Source: JAJKJG01 sp036556825
GTDB taxonomy: Bacteria > Pseudomonadota > Alphaproteobacteria > Rhizobiales > Beijerinckiaceae
Direction of reading: 5' to 3'
Length of the DNA stretch: 5,443 nt
Assembly (NCBI GenBank): GCA_036556825.1
Contig: DATBIR010000109.1
Span: forward strand, 1-5,443
The first letter of the stretch is position 1, and each line of letters begins with the position of its first letter. Shown here piece after piece: positions 1-5,398 of this stretch. A program made the position numbers and the translations under genes. The notes below the pieces were generated by a model. It was not told the DNA's origin and searched no databases. It was given only the letters and a program-made list of their open reading frames with translations.

Positions 1-1
1 T

Positions 2-574
2 TCCGTCGATCTCGCCGAAAAGGCGTCGCTCGATATCTTTTGCGACGCCATCGAGAAGGACGCCTATTTCGGCCTCGTGCACAATGCCGGCCAGCCTTAC
101 GACGCCCTCGCGGCGATGATGGCCCAGGACAAGGCCGAGGCAGCGATGCAGGTCAATTTCTGGTCGCTGACCCGGCTCGCCAAGACGGTGATGCGCGGCA
201 TGATCCGGGCCCGCGCCGGACGCATCGTCGCCATCGGCTCGGCGGCGGCCCTGCAAGGCAATCCGGGCAATGCCGCCTATGCCGCGTCCAAAGGCGCCCT
301 GCTCTCCTATTGCCGCACGCTGGCGATCGAGACCGCCAAGCGCGGCGTCACCGTCAACTACGTCGCTCCCGGCTTCATCGACACCGACATGATGACGCCC
401 TATGCGGCCTACCGGGCCGACATGGAAAAGCAGATCCCCGCCGGCCGCTTCGCCGCGCCCGACGAGATCGCCGGCGCGGTTGCCTTCCTCCTGAGCCCGC
501 CCGCGGCCTACATCACCGGCGCCGTGGTCCCGGTCGACGGCGGCCTCACCGCCATGATCGGCGTGCATCGCTGA
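2..574 (+). CDS. SDR-family oxidoreductase, FabG-like (5' partial)
   Basis: NAD(P)(H)-dependent short-chain dehydrogenase/reductase, probably cytoplasmic. The frame is open from the window edge and gives 190 residues, so about 50-60 N-terminal residues, including the TGxxxGIG nucleotide-binding motif, lie outside. Numbering from the first visible codon, I see the NAG motif at 28-30 and the full catalytic tetrad N52, S80, Y93 and K97 (the last two in YAASK), with the usual 13-residue Ser-Tyr spacing. An APGFIDTDM segment (cofactor and substrate loop) follows, and the C-terminus has the family ending ITGAVVPVDGG. The GTG at 77 encodes an internal Val just before NAG and is not the start. Overall pattern and length fit 3-oxoacyl-ACP reductase (FabG) relatives. 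The YFGLVHNAG segment recalls FabG paralogues of polyene or lipid clusters, but the substrate cannot be told from this fragment. Family is certain; the specific reaction is not. Confidence 0.95.
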   Translation, partial: SVDLAEKASLDIFCDAIEKDAYFGLVHNAGQPYDALAAMMAQDKAEAAMQVNFWSLTRLAKTVMRGMIRARAGRIVAIGSAAALQGNPGNAAYAASKGALLSYCRTLAIETAKRGVTVNYVAPGFIDTDMMTPYAAYRADMEKQIPAGRFAAPDEIAGAVAFLLSPPAAYITGAVVPVDGGLTAMIGVHR

Positions 575-723
575 CCTTAGGCGCGGCCACGCTTCGGCCG
601 TTGCGATAGCCCCTTGCTCTTGCAATCGAACCGGTGCTGTGATGATGCGCCGGGGTTGGGCGCGGCTGCGCAAAGCCACTTCCCCACAAGAAAAAGCGCG
701 CTCCTTGGCGCGCAGGAGGAAAC
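575..723. other. Intergenic spacer with weak hairpin
   Basis: This 149-base gap separates the reductase from the solute receptor. A small inverted repeat, CGGCC at 584-588 and GGCCG at 596-600 with a 7-base loop, lies just after the reductase stop. It has no T-tract, so I do not call it an intrinsic terminator. The promoter for the receptor gene, if it has its own, should lie here, but I cannot pick convincing -35/-10 boxes. The 3' end holds the hairpin and ribosome binding site described separately. Confidence 0.5.
696..720 (+). promoter_or_regulatory. Strong ribosome binding site adjoining a GCGCGC hairpin
   Basis: AGGAGGA at 714-720 is a near-perfect Shine-Dalgarno sequence, 3 bases before the ATG at 724 (4 bases from AGGAGG), and fixes that start. 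Directly upstream, GCGCGC at 696-701 and GCGCGC at 708-713 can form a 6-bp stem with the 6-base loop TCCTTG. The bases CTCCT at 701-705 are also complementary to AGGAG at 714-718, so an alternative pairing could hide the ribosome binding site. The sequence elements are directly visible; a regulatory role is inference, since GCGCGC palindromes are common in GC-rich DNA. Confidence 0.6.
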
Positions 724-1716
724 ATGCATCGTCGCGACTTTCTCAAGGGCGCCGTCACCGTTCCCGCCATGGCGGCCGCCGGCCTCGCCGCTCCCGCATT
801 GCAGGCGCAGGAGCGCTGGCCGGCGCGCAATATCACCATGATCGCGCCTTTTCCGCCGGGCGGTCAGGCCGATCTCGCGGCGCGTCCGATCGCGGCGGCG
901 CTGGAGAAGATTCTTGGCCGCTCGGTGATCGTCGAGAACCGCGCCGGCGCCGGCGGCCTCGTGGGCAACGGCGCCGTGGCCCGGGCCGAGCCGGACGGTT
1001 ACACGCTGCTGATGACCTTGTCGTCGCTGGCCGTGCTGCCTGAATCGGAGCGGCTGTTCGGCCGGCAGCCCTCCTACGAGGTGTCGCAGCTCGCGCCCAT
1101 CGCCCGCGTGCTGGCCGACCCGACGCTTCTCGCGGTCCCCGCTTCGGCGCCCTGGAAGACGCTCAAGGAGCTGGTCGAGGACGCCAGGAAGCGCCCCGGC
1201 CAGATCCCGTACGGCTCGTCCGGGCCCTACGGCACGCTGCACGTCGCCATGGAGATGTTCGCCAACTCCGCCGGCATCAAGCTGCTGCACGTGCCCTACC
1301 GCGGCGCCGGCCCGGCGGTGACCGGGATGCTCTCCGGCCAGATCCAGGCGCTGGCCTCGGCGCCCGGCGTGCTGAAGCCGCATGTCGACAGCGGCGCCAT
1401 GCGCGTTCTCGCCAACTGGGGGGCGCAGCGCATTCCGAGCTTCCCCGATCTGCCAACCTTCAAGGAGCTCGGCTATCCCGACGTCGAGTTCTACATCTGG
1501 GCCGGCCTGTTCGGCCCGCGCGGCCTGCCGGGCCCGGTCATGACGCGGCTGCGCGAGGCGATGAAGCAGGCCATGAGCGATCCTGACGTCACCAAGACCT
1601 TCGAAGGCGCCGGCAGTCCGCCCGCGTACCAGGACGCGCCCGAATTCGCCAAATTCGTCGAAGCCGACAGCGCCCGCCTGGTCGCCGCCGTGCAGAAGAT
1701 CGGCAAGGTGGAGTAG
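724..1716 (+). CDS. TTT-family (Bug/TctC) substrate-binding protein, Tat-exported
   Basis: Periplasmic solute receptor of the tripartite tricarboxylate transporter family. Such proteins capture organic anions (carboxylates, sometimes aromatic or amino acids) for a TctA/TctB membrane pair. The 330 residues match the usual family length. The N-terminus is a Tat signal: R3-R4-D-F-L-K, then an Ala-rich hydrophobic stretch to about residue 26, with likely cleavage after A28. Family hallmarks follow in order: PFPPGGQAD (42-50), VENRAGAGG (70-78), PDGYTLL (90-96), later LLHVPYRGAGPAVTGMLSGQ, and a C-terminal LPTFKELGYPDVEF region. The ATG at 724 is supported by AGGAGG just upstream and by the signal peptide. 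No tctA or tctB is in the window, so it may be an orphan receptor using a distant permease, as is common in this expanded family. The ligand cannot be predicted. The small downstream gene could be cotranscribed. Confidence 0.96.
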   Translation: MHRRDFLKGAVTVPAMAAAGLAAPALQAQERWPARNITMIAPFPPGGQADLAARPIAAALEKILGRSVIVENRAGAGGLVGNGAVARAEPDGYTLLMTLSSLAVLPESERLFGRQPSYEVSQLAPIARVLADPTLLAVPASAPWKTLKELVEDARKRPGQIPYGSSGPYGTLHVAMEMFANSAGIKLLHVPYRGAGPAVTGMLSGQIQALASAPGVLKPHVDSGAMRVLANWGAQRIPSFPDLPTFKELGYPDVEFYIWAGLFGPRGLPGPVMTRLREAMKQAMSDPDVTKTFEGAGSPPAYQDAPEFAKFVEADSARLVAAVQKIGKVE

Positions 1717-1772
1717 CGGAACAGAGCCCTTCGACGGGCCGTTGTCGTTCGCACAGCAAGGGGAGCCGAGCC

Positions 1773-2213
1773 GTGGCCAAGAAGGACAAGGTTAAGGGAT
1801 CGAAGAAGATCGCGGGCGTGAAGCTGCCCAAGGCCGTGCGCAAGGGTCCGCTCGCGGCGCTGCTCACCAGCCAGCTTGGCCGCGAGATTCTCGCGGACGC
1901 GCTGATAGCCGCGGCGGCCGCCGCCGCCGCCGCTCTCGTCAAGAACCGGCCGACGGCGGCGCAGCTGTCCGAGGCCGGCAAGGCCGCGGCGGAAGCGGGG
2001 GCCGATGCCGCAGCGGCGACCCGCGACGCCGTTCACGACGCCGCCGGCGTGGTCGCCGGCATCGTCACCGAGGCCGCCCGCCACATCCTGCCCGGTCCCG
2101 CGACGGGGACACGCGACGAGCCGCTCGAGGCCGACACCAAGAGATACCGCCACCTGGCCGGCGGCGGGACGGGCAAGAAGGACAAGGGCCGAGGGCGGGC
2201 GAGCAAGCACTGA
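1773..2213 (+). CDS. Ala/Lys-rich hypothetical protein
   Basis: I do not recognise a named family for this 146-residue protein. It starts at GTG 1773, supported by AAGGGGAG at 1758-1765 seven bases upstream and by a Lys-rich MAKKDKVKGSKK opening. Residues 1-24 are strongly basic. Residues 29-56 (LLTSQLGREIL, then nine consecutive alanines at 46-54, then LVK) look like a long helix, either a weakly hydrophobic membrane-associated segment or a packed helix. Residues 61-105 are another Ala-rich predicted helix with scattered Glu/Asp. The tail (115-146) is charged, containing TKRYRHLAGG and ending in Lys/Arg-rich sequence. Basic ends around Ala-rich helices recall histone H1-like or other nucleic-acid-associated proteins, but there is no diagnostic motif and no secretion signal. 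It lies 56 bases after the receptor gene on the same strand and converges with mak. Codon use looks coding (G/C-rich third positions), so the gene is probably real and the function unknown. Confidence 0.82.
   Translation: MAKKDKVKGSKKIAGVKLPKAVRKGPLAALLTSQLGREILADALIAAAAAAAAALVKNRPTAAQLSEAGKAAAEAGADAAAATRDAVHDAAGVVAGIVTEAARHILPGPATGTRDEPLEADTKRYRHLAGGGTGKKDKGRGRASKH
1908..1934 (+). repeat. GCC/GCG trinucleotide run encoding nine alanines
   Basis: Nine successive alanine codons, mostly GCC, form a short in-frame trinucleotide tract within the Ala/Lys-rich protein. Slippage here would change length by whole codons and keep the frame. The tract is directly visible; any variability is untested inference. 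Confidence 0.7.
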
Positions 2214-2227
2214 CCCCAGCCGTCTCA

Positions 2228-3133
2228 TCACGGGGATGGATAGCGCCCCCACAGCCAGGCGGCGCCGCGCACACCCGACGAGGCGCCGTGCCGGTTCTTG
2301 CGCACGGGCGTGACGAACGCGTCGGTCAGGACCCACGGCGCGATCCGGGCCGGCAGCTGGCCGTAGATTTCGTCGACATCCGACATGCCGCCGCCGAGCA
2401 CGATCACGTCCGGGTCGAGGATATGGATCACATGCGCCATGCCGCGCCCGAGCCGGTCGAGATAGATGTCGAAGCTGGCGCTGGCGGCGGCATCGCCCCG
2501 GCGCATGCGGGCAACGATCTCCTCCGCGCGCAGCGTCTCGCCGGTCCGGCGCGCGTGATCGGCCGCGAATCCCGTGCCCGAGACGAACGTCTCGAGGCAC
2601 CCTGACTTTCCGCAGAAACAGGGCGGCCCGGGCCGCTCGTCGTCGCGCGGCCACGGCAACGGGTTGTGCCCCCATTCGCCCGCGACCTTGTGCGGCCCTG
2701 ACAGCGGCCGCCCGTCGATGGCGATGCCGGAGCCGGCCCCGGTGCCGAGGATGACGCCCCACACCACCTTGCCGCCCTCCCCGGCCCCGTCGATCGCCTC
2801 GGACACCGCGAAGCAATTGGCGTCGTTCTCGATGCGCACCGGGCGGTCGAGCGCCCGCGCCAGATCCCGGTCGAGCGGCTTGCCGTTCATCCAGACCGAG
2901 TTGGCGTTCCTGACCAGACCCGTCGAGGGCGACAACGCGCCCGGGATGCCGACGCCGACGCTGCCGTTGCGGCCGAGGGACCGCTCGATATCGTGGACGA
3001 GCCGCGTCGCCGCGGTGACGGCGCGATCATAATCGCGCGGCGTCGCGACGCGCGTGCGCGCCAGCGTCTCGCCGGCTTCGCTGAGCGCGATCGCCTCGAT
3101 CTTGGTGCCGCCCCAGTCGATGCCGATCAGCAT
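2228..3133 (-). CDS. mak: Fructokinase, ROK family (Mak-like)
   Basis: Cytoplasmic ATP-dependent sugar kinase, most likely fructose to fructose-6-phosphate (EC 2.7.1.4); related ROK kinases also accept mannose or glucose. The 301 residues match E. coli Mak in length and, from memory, line by line in many segments, including TPRDYD, GIPGALSP, NANSVWMNG, NDANCFAVSEA, GEWGHNPLPWP, SGTGFA, DPDVIVLGGGMSDVD and the C-terminal HGASSGVRGAAWLW. Motifs: phosphate-binding D6-W-GGTK, GIPG at 62-65, catalytic D104 in ENDAN, GTGAGSG at 130-136, and the ROK zinc site H156, C172, C174, C179 (CFCGKSGCLE). GGGMS at 247-251 is the adenosine-side loop. All key residues are present. The start is fixed by AGGAGG (- strand, 3147-3142) eight bases before the ATG. 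It ends 14 bases from the convergent unknown gene. Hexose specificity is inferred from similarity. Confidence 0.95.
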   Translation of the reverse strand: MLIGIDWGGTKIEAIALSEAGETLARTRVATPRDYDRAVTAATRLVHDIERSLGRNGSVGVGIPGALSPSTGLVRNANSVWMNGKPLDRDLARALDRPVRIENDANCFAVSEAIDGAGEGGKVVWGVILGTGAGSGIAIDGRPLSGPHKVAGEWGHNPLPWPRDDERPGPPCFCGKSGCLETFVSGTGFAADHARRTGETLRAEEIVARMRRGDAAASASFDIYLDRLGRGMAHVIHILDPDVIVLGGGMSDVDEIYGQLPARIAPWVLTDAFVTPVRKNRHGASSGVRGAAWLWGRYPSP

Positions 3134-3355
3134 CGGTCATGCCTCCTATGCGGTTTGCGCGCGGGCTTTTACGCGAGCTTCGATCCGCCGGACAATGCCA
3201 CTGGATCCGCGGCCCGGCGCCTTGAACAAGCCGCGGCAAGGCATAGACGGTTCCATTCGGCCGCCGAATTCGCGTCATGCAAGGCATCGGGTCGAGCCAC
3301 GACCGGCATGGGCAAGGCCTGCTGGCGACCCGCATTGCGTGTCCGGCGCCGCCGT

Positions 3356-3372
3356 CCTGCGCCTGGCGCAGG
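3356..3372. repeat. Perfect 7-bp inverted repeat, CTG loop
   Basis: CCTGCGC and GCGCAGG flank a three-base loop. It lies about 220 bases upstream of the mak start. It has no T-tract on either side, so it is not a terminator. It could be a dyad operator or a chance GC palindrome. Confidence 0.4.
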
Positions 3373-3454
3373 TCGGCGACCCCGCATGCGGCCACAGGGA
3401 CGTGACGAGAATCGGCGGAACCTCGATCGCGCTTCGTGTCGAGGCGCGGATGCG

Positions 3455-3473
3455 CCCCGCAATGGCGGGGGCG
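3455..3473. repeat. GC-rich hairpin CCCCGC-AATG-GCGGGG
   Basis: A six-pair stem with tetraloop AATG, extendable by C3453-G3473 and G3454-C3472 past bulged G3471. Three T residues follow on the + strand, too few for a convincing intrinsic terminator, and no + strand gene ends here. It may be a dispersed palindromic element of the kind common between genes in GC-rich alphaproteobacteria. That is inference, because only one copy is in the window. Confidence 0.35.
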
Positions 3474-3592
3474 TTTCCATGACGTCACGGAGGCCGAGTT
3501 CACGGTCGCCGCCATTCGACGGGAAGGATCGGGCGTGTCGTCACTGCACGCCGGCTGGCGCGGATCGGCGCCACTGGCGGCGCAGCAGCAAC

Positions 3593-3624
3593 AAAAAGCC
3601 CCTCGCTGCGTGGCAGCGAGGGGC
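3593..3624 (-). terminator. Intrinsic terminator of the RTX gene
   Basis: A perfect 12-bp stem, bases 3598-3609 paired with 3613-3624 around the loop GTG, is followed on the - strand by five T residues (complement of A3593-A3597). It begins 24 bases after the RTX stop codon. Stem strength, short loop and T-tract are textbook for Rho-independent termination of - strand transcription. It also means mak, further along the same strand, needs its own promoter or readthrough. On the + strand no T-tract follows, so it is not bidirectional. Confidence 0.94.
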
Positions 3625-3648
3625 GATGTTGATCGCGGTGGCGACGGG

Positions 3649-4530
3649 TCAGAGGATGATGTCGCCGCCCGCCAGGGCGCCGTGCACCCTCACCTCGAAA
3701 TCGGCCACGCCGTCGCCGTTGACGTCGCCCTGCAGGACGCCGCCGCTGAAGCGCAGCTGGCCGGCGCCGCTGAAGGCGCCGCCGCCGACGAACGAGAAGG
3801 CCTGGTTGCCTCCGGACGTTGTATTGGCGTCGATCGTCGAGAAGTCGAGCTTGTCGCCCTCCGTGCGCTCGAAGAAGACCACGTCGCGGTTTGCACCGAC
3901 CGCCGTCTCGGACACGGCGTTGAAGTCGAAGCGATCCGCGCCGGTGCCGCCGACCATGATGTCGCGGCCGGAACCGCCGGTCAGCACGTCGTTGCCCGCC
4001 TCGCCTTCGAGCCGGTCGTCGCCCGAATTGCCGAACAGCAGATCGTTGTCATCCTTGCCATAGAGGATGTCGTTGCCGCTGCCGCCGTCGAGCGTGTCAT
4101 TGCCGGCCCGGCCGATCAGGAGGTCGTTGCCGGCCTCGCCGTACATCTGGTCGTCGCCGTCGCCGCCGTCCAGCGTGTCGTTGCCGTCCCGGCCGACCAT
4201 GATGTCGTTGCCGTCGCCGCCGTCGACGGTGTCGTTGCCGTCGCCGCCGTTGAGCGTGTCGTTGCCATTGCCGCCGGAGATCTGGTCGTCGCCGCCTTCG
4301 CCGAGGACCACGTCGTTGTCGTCGCCGCCGTCGAGGGTATCGTTGGCGCCGCGGCCCTCGATGCGGTCGTCGCCGCCAAACCCGCTGAGATCGTTGGGGT
4401 TGTCGTCACCGATCAGGTCGTCGTTGCCGGCCGCCACGATAATCGTGTCTCCGGCCGACGCAGCGTCGACGGCGGCCTGGATGGTCGTGAAATCGGCCGG
4501 GCCGGAATCATTGACGGTGAAGGTCGGCAT
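3649..4530 (-). CDS. RTX calcium-binding protein with serralysin-type C-terminal domain
   Basis: Predicted type I secreted, Ca2+-binding protein of 293 residues. Residues 1-33 (FTVNDSG..DFTTIQAAVDAA..GDTIIVA) resemble the N-terminal segment of pectin-lyase-fold proteins. Residues 34-204 are 19 nonapeptide units of the form xGNDxLxGx in unbroken register; the second (43-51) is degenerate. These fold as a parallel beta-roll binding Ca2+ in turns. Residues 196-293 match the C-terminal domain of serralysin-like (peptidase M10) proteins: GADRFDFNAVSET, GDKLDFSTIDANT, QAFSFVGGGAFSGAGQLRF, then QGDVNGDGVADFEVRV and the hydrophobic end GGDIIL, the expected region for type I secretion. There is no Sec signal and no HExxH protease motif, so it is not a protease. 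The start is supported by AAAGGGAG (- strand, 4548-4541) ten bases before the ATG. No HlyB/HlyD/TolC genes are nearby. Role outside the cell (adhesion, matrix, Ca2+ scaffold) is unknown. Confidence 0.95.
   Translation of the reverse strand: MPTFTVNDSGPADFTTIQAAVDAASAGDTIIVAAGNDDLIGDDNPNDLSGFGGDDRIEGRGANDTLDGGDDNDVVLGEGGDDQISGGNGNDTLNGGDGNDTVDGGDGNDIMVGRDGNDTLDGGDGDDQMYGEAGNDLLIGRAGNDTLDGGSGNDILYGKDDNDLLFGNSGDDRLEGEAGNDVLTGGSGRDIMVGGTGADRFDFNAVSETAVGANRDVVFFERTEGDKLDFSTIDANTTSGGNQAFSFVGGGAFSGAGQLRFSGGVLQGDVNGDGVADFEVRVHGALAGGDIIL
3919..4431 (-). repeat. 27-bp tandem repeat array encoding 19 RTX nonapeptides
   Basis: The DNA repeats in 27-base steps, one per nonapeptide. Three successive blocks at 4204-4230, 4231-4257 and 4258-4284 begin with nearly the same bases (GTCGTTGCC on the + strand). 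Such an array can gain or lose whole units by recombination without breaking the frame. It also keeps both strands unusually open, producing long spurious antisense frames. Confidence 0.85.
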
Positions 4531-4584
4531 CTCTGTTCAACTCCCTTTGCCGACGCCCCCCGGCGCGGCTCCAATCCAACAATC

Positions 4585-4600
4585 GAGCCCCACGGGGCTC
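4585..4600 (-). promoter_or_regulatory. Hairpin in the presumed leader of the RTX gene
   Basis: GAGCCC at 4585-4590 and GGGCTC at 4595-4600 form a six-pair stem with tetraloop CACG (CGTG on the - strand). It is about 55 bases upstream of the RTX start codon and probably within its transcript leader. On the - strand it is followed by GATTGTTGG, a poor T-tract, so attenuation is possible but not shown. Confidence 0.3.
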
Positions 4601-4733
4601 CGGCTTGGCGGTGGGCTGCCATGCGGCAACACGATCCGCCCGAATTGAAGAGGCCACCGCGCGCGACGGCCTCGTCGGTCAGGACGAGATGGAAGGGTTC
4701 AGAACGTGTCGGCTGACGGCCCCCGGCCGCACA

Positions 4734-4749
4734 CGGCACAAACGTGCCG
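4734..4749. repeat. Inverted repeat CGGCAC-AAAC-GTGCCG
   Basis: A perfect six-base dyad with a four-base spacer lies about 205 bases upstream of the RTX gene. Symmetry and position would suit an operator or an RNA hairpin. There is no supporting second copy, so function is unassigned. Confidence 0.3.
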
Positions 4750-4807
4750 GCAAGCCGAAGCTGTTCGCTTTTGCTTCAATACGCCTGAAAACCTGCCCCT
4801 CAGACCG

Positions 4808-4910
4808 CTTTTTTACAATTTGTTAACGGGTCTGTAGCGGCTCGTCAGAAAGGAGTCGAGTATCTGCGCGGGGCAACAAGCTTAGCGGCTAATGGATTGG
4901 TTAATACTCG
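4808..4910. promoter_or_regulatory. AT-rich island with TTAAC half-sites, possible promoter region
   Basis: Sixteen of the 18 bases at 4809-4826 are A/T, beginning with six T residues and running into the palindrome GTTAAC (4822-4827). A second TTAACC lies on the - strand at 4904-4899. In this GC-rich window such a patch stands out and is a reasonable place for a promoter, most likely serving the - strand RTX gene about 280 bases away. The TTAAC elements recall CtrA half-sites of alphaproteobacteria, but neither pair matches TTAA-N7-TTAAC: spacing or bases are off by one. I cannot assign -35/-10 boxes. Confidence 0.25.
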
Positions 4911-5398
4911 CGGCTACCAAGGTTTCCCGATGAAATCCCAGGCGATTTGGCGACGCAGGGGCGCATCTGCCAGCCGAGGGCCGGTCGCGGCAAAACAGCG
5001 CATGACACCCGTTTTGGGCGGAGCCAGAGAGCGCGTGGCGGGGTGCCGTCGCCGTCGCGCCGGCCAGGAGTGGCGTTGTCGCGCAAGGGCTTCAACAGGC
5101 CGAAGCGCGTGGACGCGCCGCAAGCGAGTCACGCTTCGCTCTCGTACGAAGACGCGGGTCAAGGGCGGCCCGCGCTCCATCCACACGACACTGGGAGGCG
5201 AATTCTCCCGCCCGCCGCGAAATGCGGAGACAGTAATCGGCCATCGCCCGGCTTGCGCGCTCCGCGCCCCCAGGTTGCGCAACCGGGCGTTCCTGCCAGC
5301 CAACCCACCGGCAGAGGGTGGTCCGGAACTCTCCGGCCAAGCTTGGCGTTTCCATGCCCACGGAATGCGGCCGGCAGGTTCAGAGTAATGGGATAATT

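Larger units (their letters stand above)
3134..3592. other. Gene-free region upstream of mak with GC palindromes
   Basis: About 460 bases lie between the mak start and the RTX terminator. Frames are open on both strands, but their products are Arg/Pro/Cys-rich with no recognisable domain, so I see no gene. Palindromes visible: CCTGCGC-CTG-GCGCAGG at 3356-3372; CCTCGA at 3421-3426 paired with TCGAGG at 3439-3444; and CCCCGC-AATG-GCGGGG at 3455-3470, extendable by two pairs past a bulged G and followed by TTT. The mak ribosome binding site is at 3142-3147. The mak promoter should lie in this region on the - strand, but I cannot place it. Confidence 0.55.
4531..5398. other. Long region without a supportable gene
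   Basis: About 870 bases lie upstream of the RTX gene. Several frames stay open here, the longest at 4897-5388 on + and 4914-5303 on -. Their products are Arg/Pro-rich, overlap one another, lack a good ribosome binding site and resemble no family I know, so I treat them as chance. I looked for tmRNA, RNase P RNA, 6S RNA and tRNA signatures on both strands and found none. Contents I can point to: the RTX ribosome binding site (4541-4548), hairpins at 4585-4600 and 4734-4749, and an AT-rich island around 4809-4827. Confidence 0.5.

Noticed and set aside
584..600. A hairpin after the reductase as a terminator
   Set aside because: Only a 5-bp stem with a 7-base loop and no T-tract.
577..1383. 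A 268-codon - strand open frame
   Set aside because: It is antisense to the TTT receptor, whose signal peptide and family motifs are unmistakable, and its product is low-complexity His/Arg/Gly.
1726..1739. GCCC-TTCGAC-GGGC after the receptor gene as a terminator
   Set aside because: A four-pair stem without a T-tract is too weak to call.
1491..2816. A 441-codon open frame on the - strand across the receptor, unknown and mak genes
   Set aside because: It crosses three well-supported genes in other frames and is Arg/Gly-rich without any domain, as expected from GC-biased codon positions.
3027..3515. A - strand frame that would place a second start near mak (ATG at 3140-3138)
   Set aside because: It is out of frame with the ROK motifs. 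The AGGAGG spacing favours the ATG at 3133, which begins MLIGIDWGGTK.
3649..4530. The RTX gene as a serralysin metalloprotease
   Set aside because: There is no HExxH zinc-protease motif and no room for a catalytic domain; only the repeats and the C-terminal domain are present.
3436..4716. A 426-codon open frame on the + strand, Val/Ala-rich, and other long + frames (2993-4063, 4067-4648)
   Set aside because: They lie opposite the RTX gene. Their repetitive Val/Ala or Ser/Pro composition is the reverse-complement readout of the 27-bp repeat, and the - strand frame has clear RTX and serralysin motifs with a terminator and ribosome binding site.
4798..4814. A + strand terminator ending in the T6 run
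   Set aside because: No stable stem precedes the T-run and no + strand gene ends nearby.
4892..4933. A 13-codon frame reading MDWLILAATKVSR
   Set aside because: It has no ribosome binding site at a useful distance (the nearest AGGAG is about 37 bases upstream) and is too short to support without other evidence.
3470..5356. The 12-base direct repeat GGCGTTTCCATG at 3470-3481 and 5345-5356
   Set aside because: One 12-base match is about what chance predicts in a window this size, and the flanks do not match.
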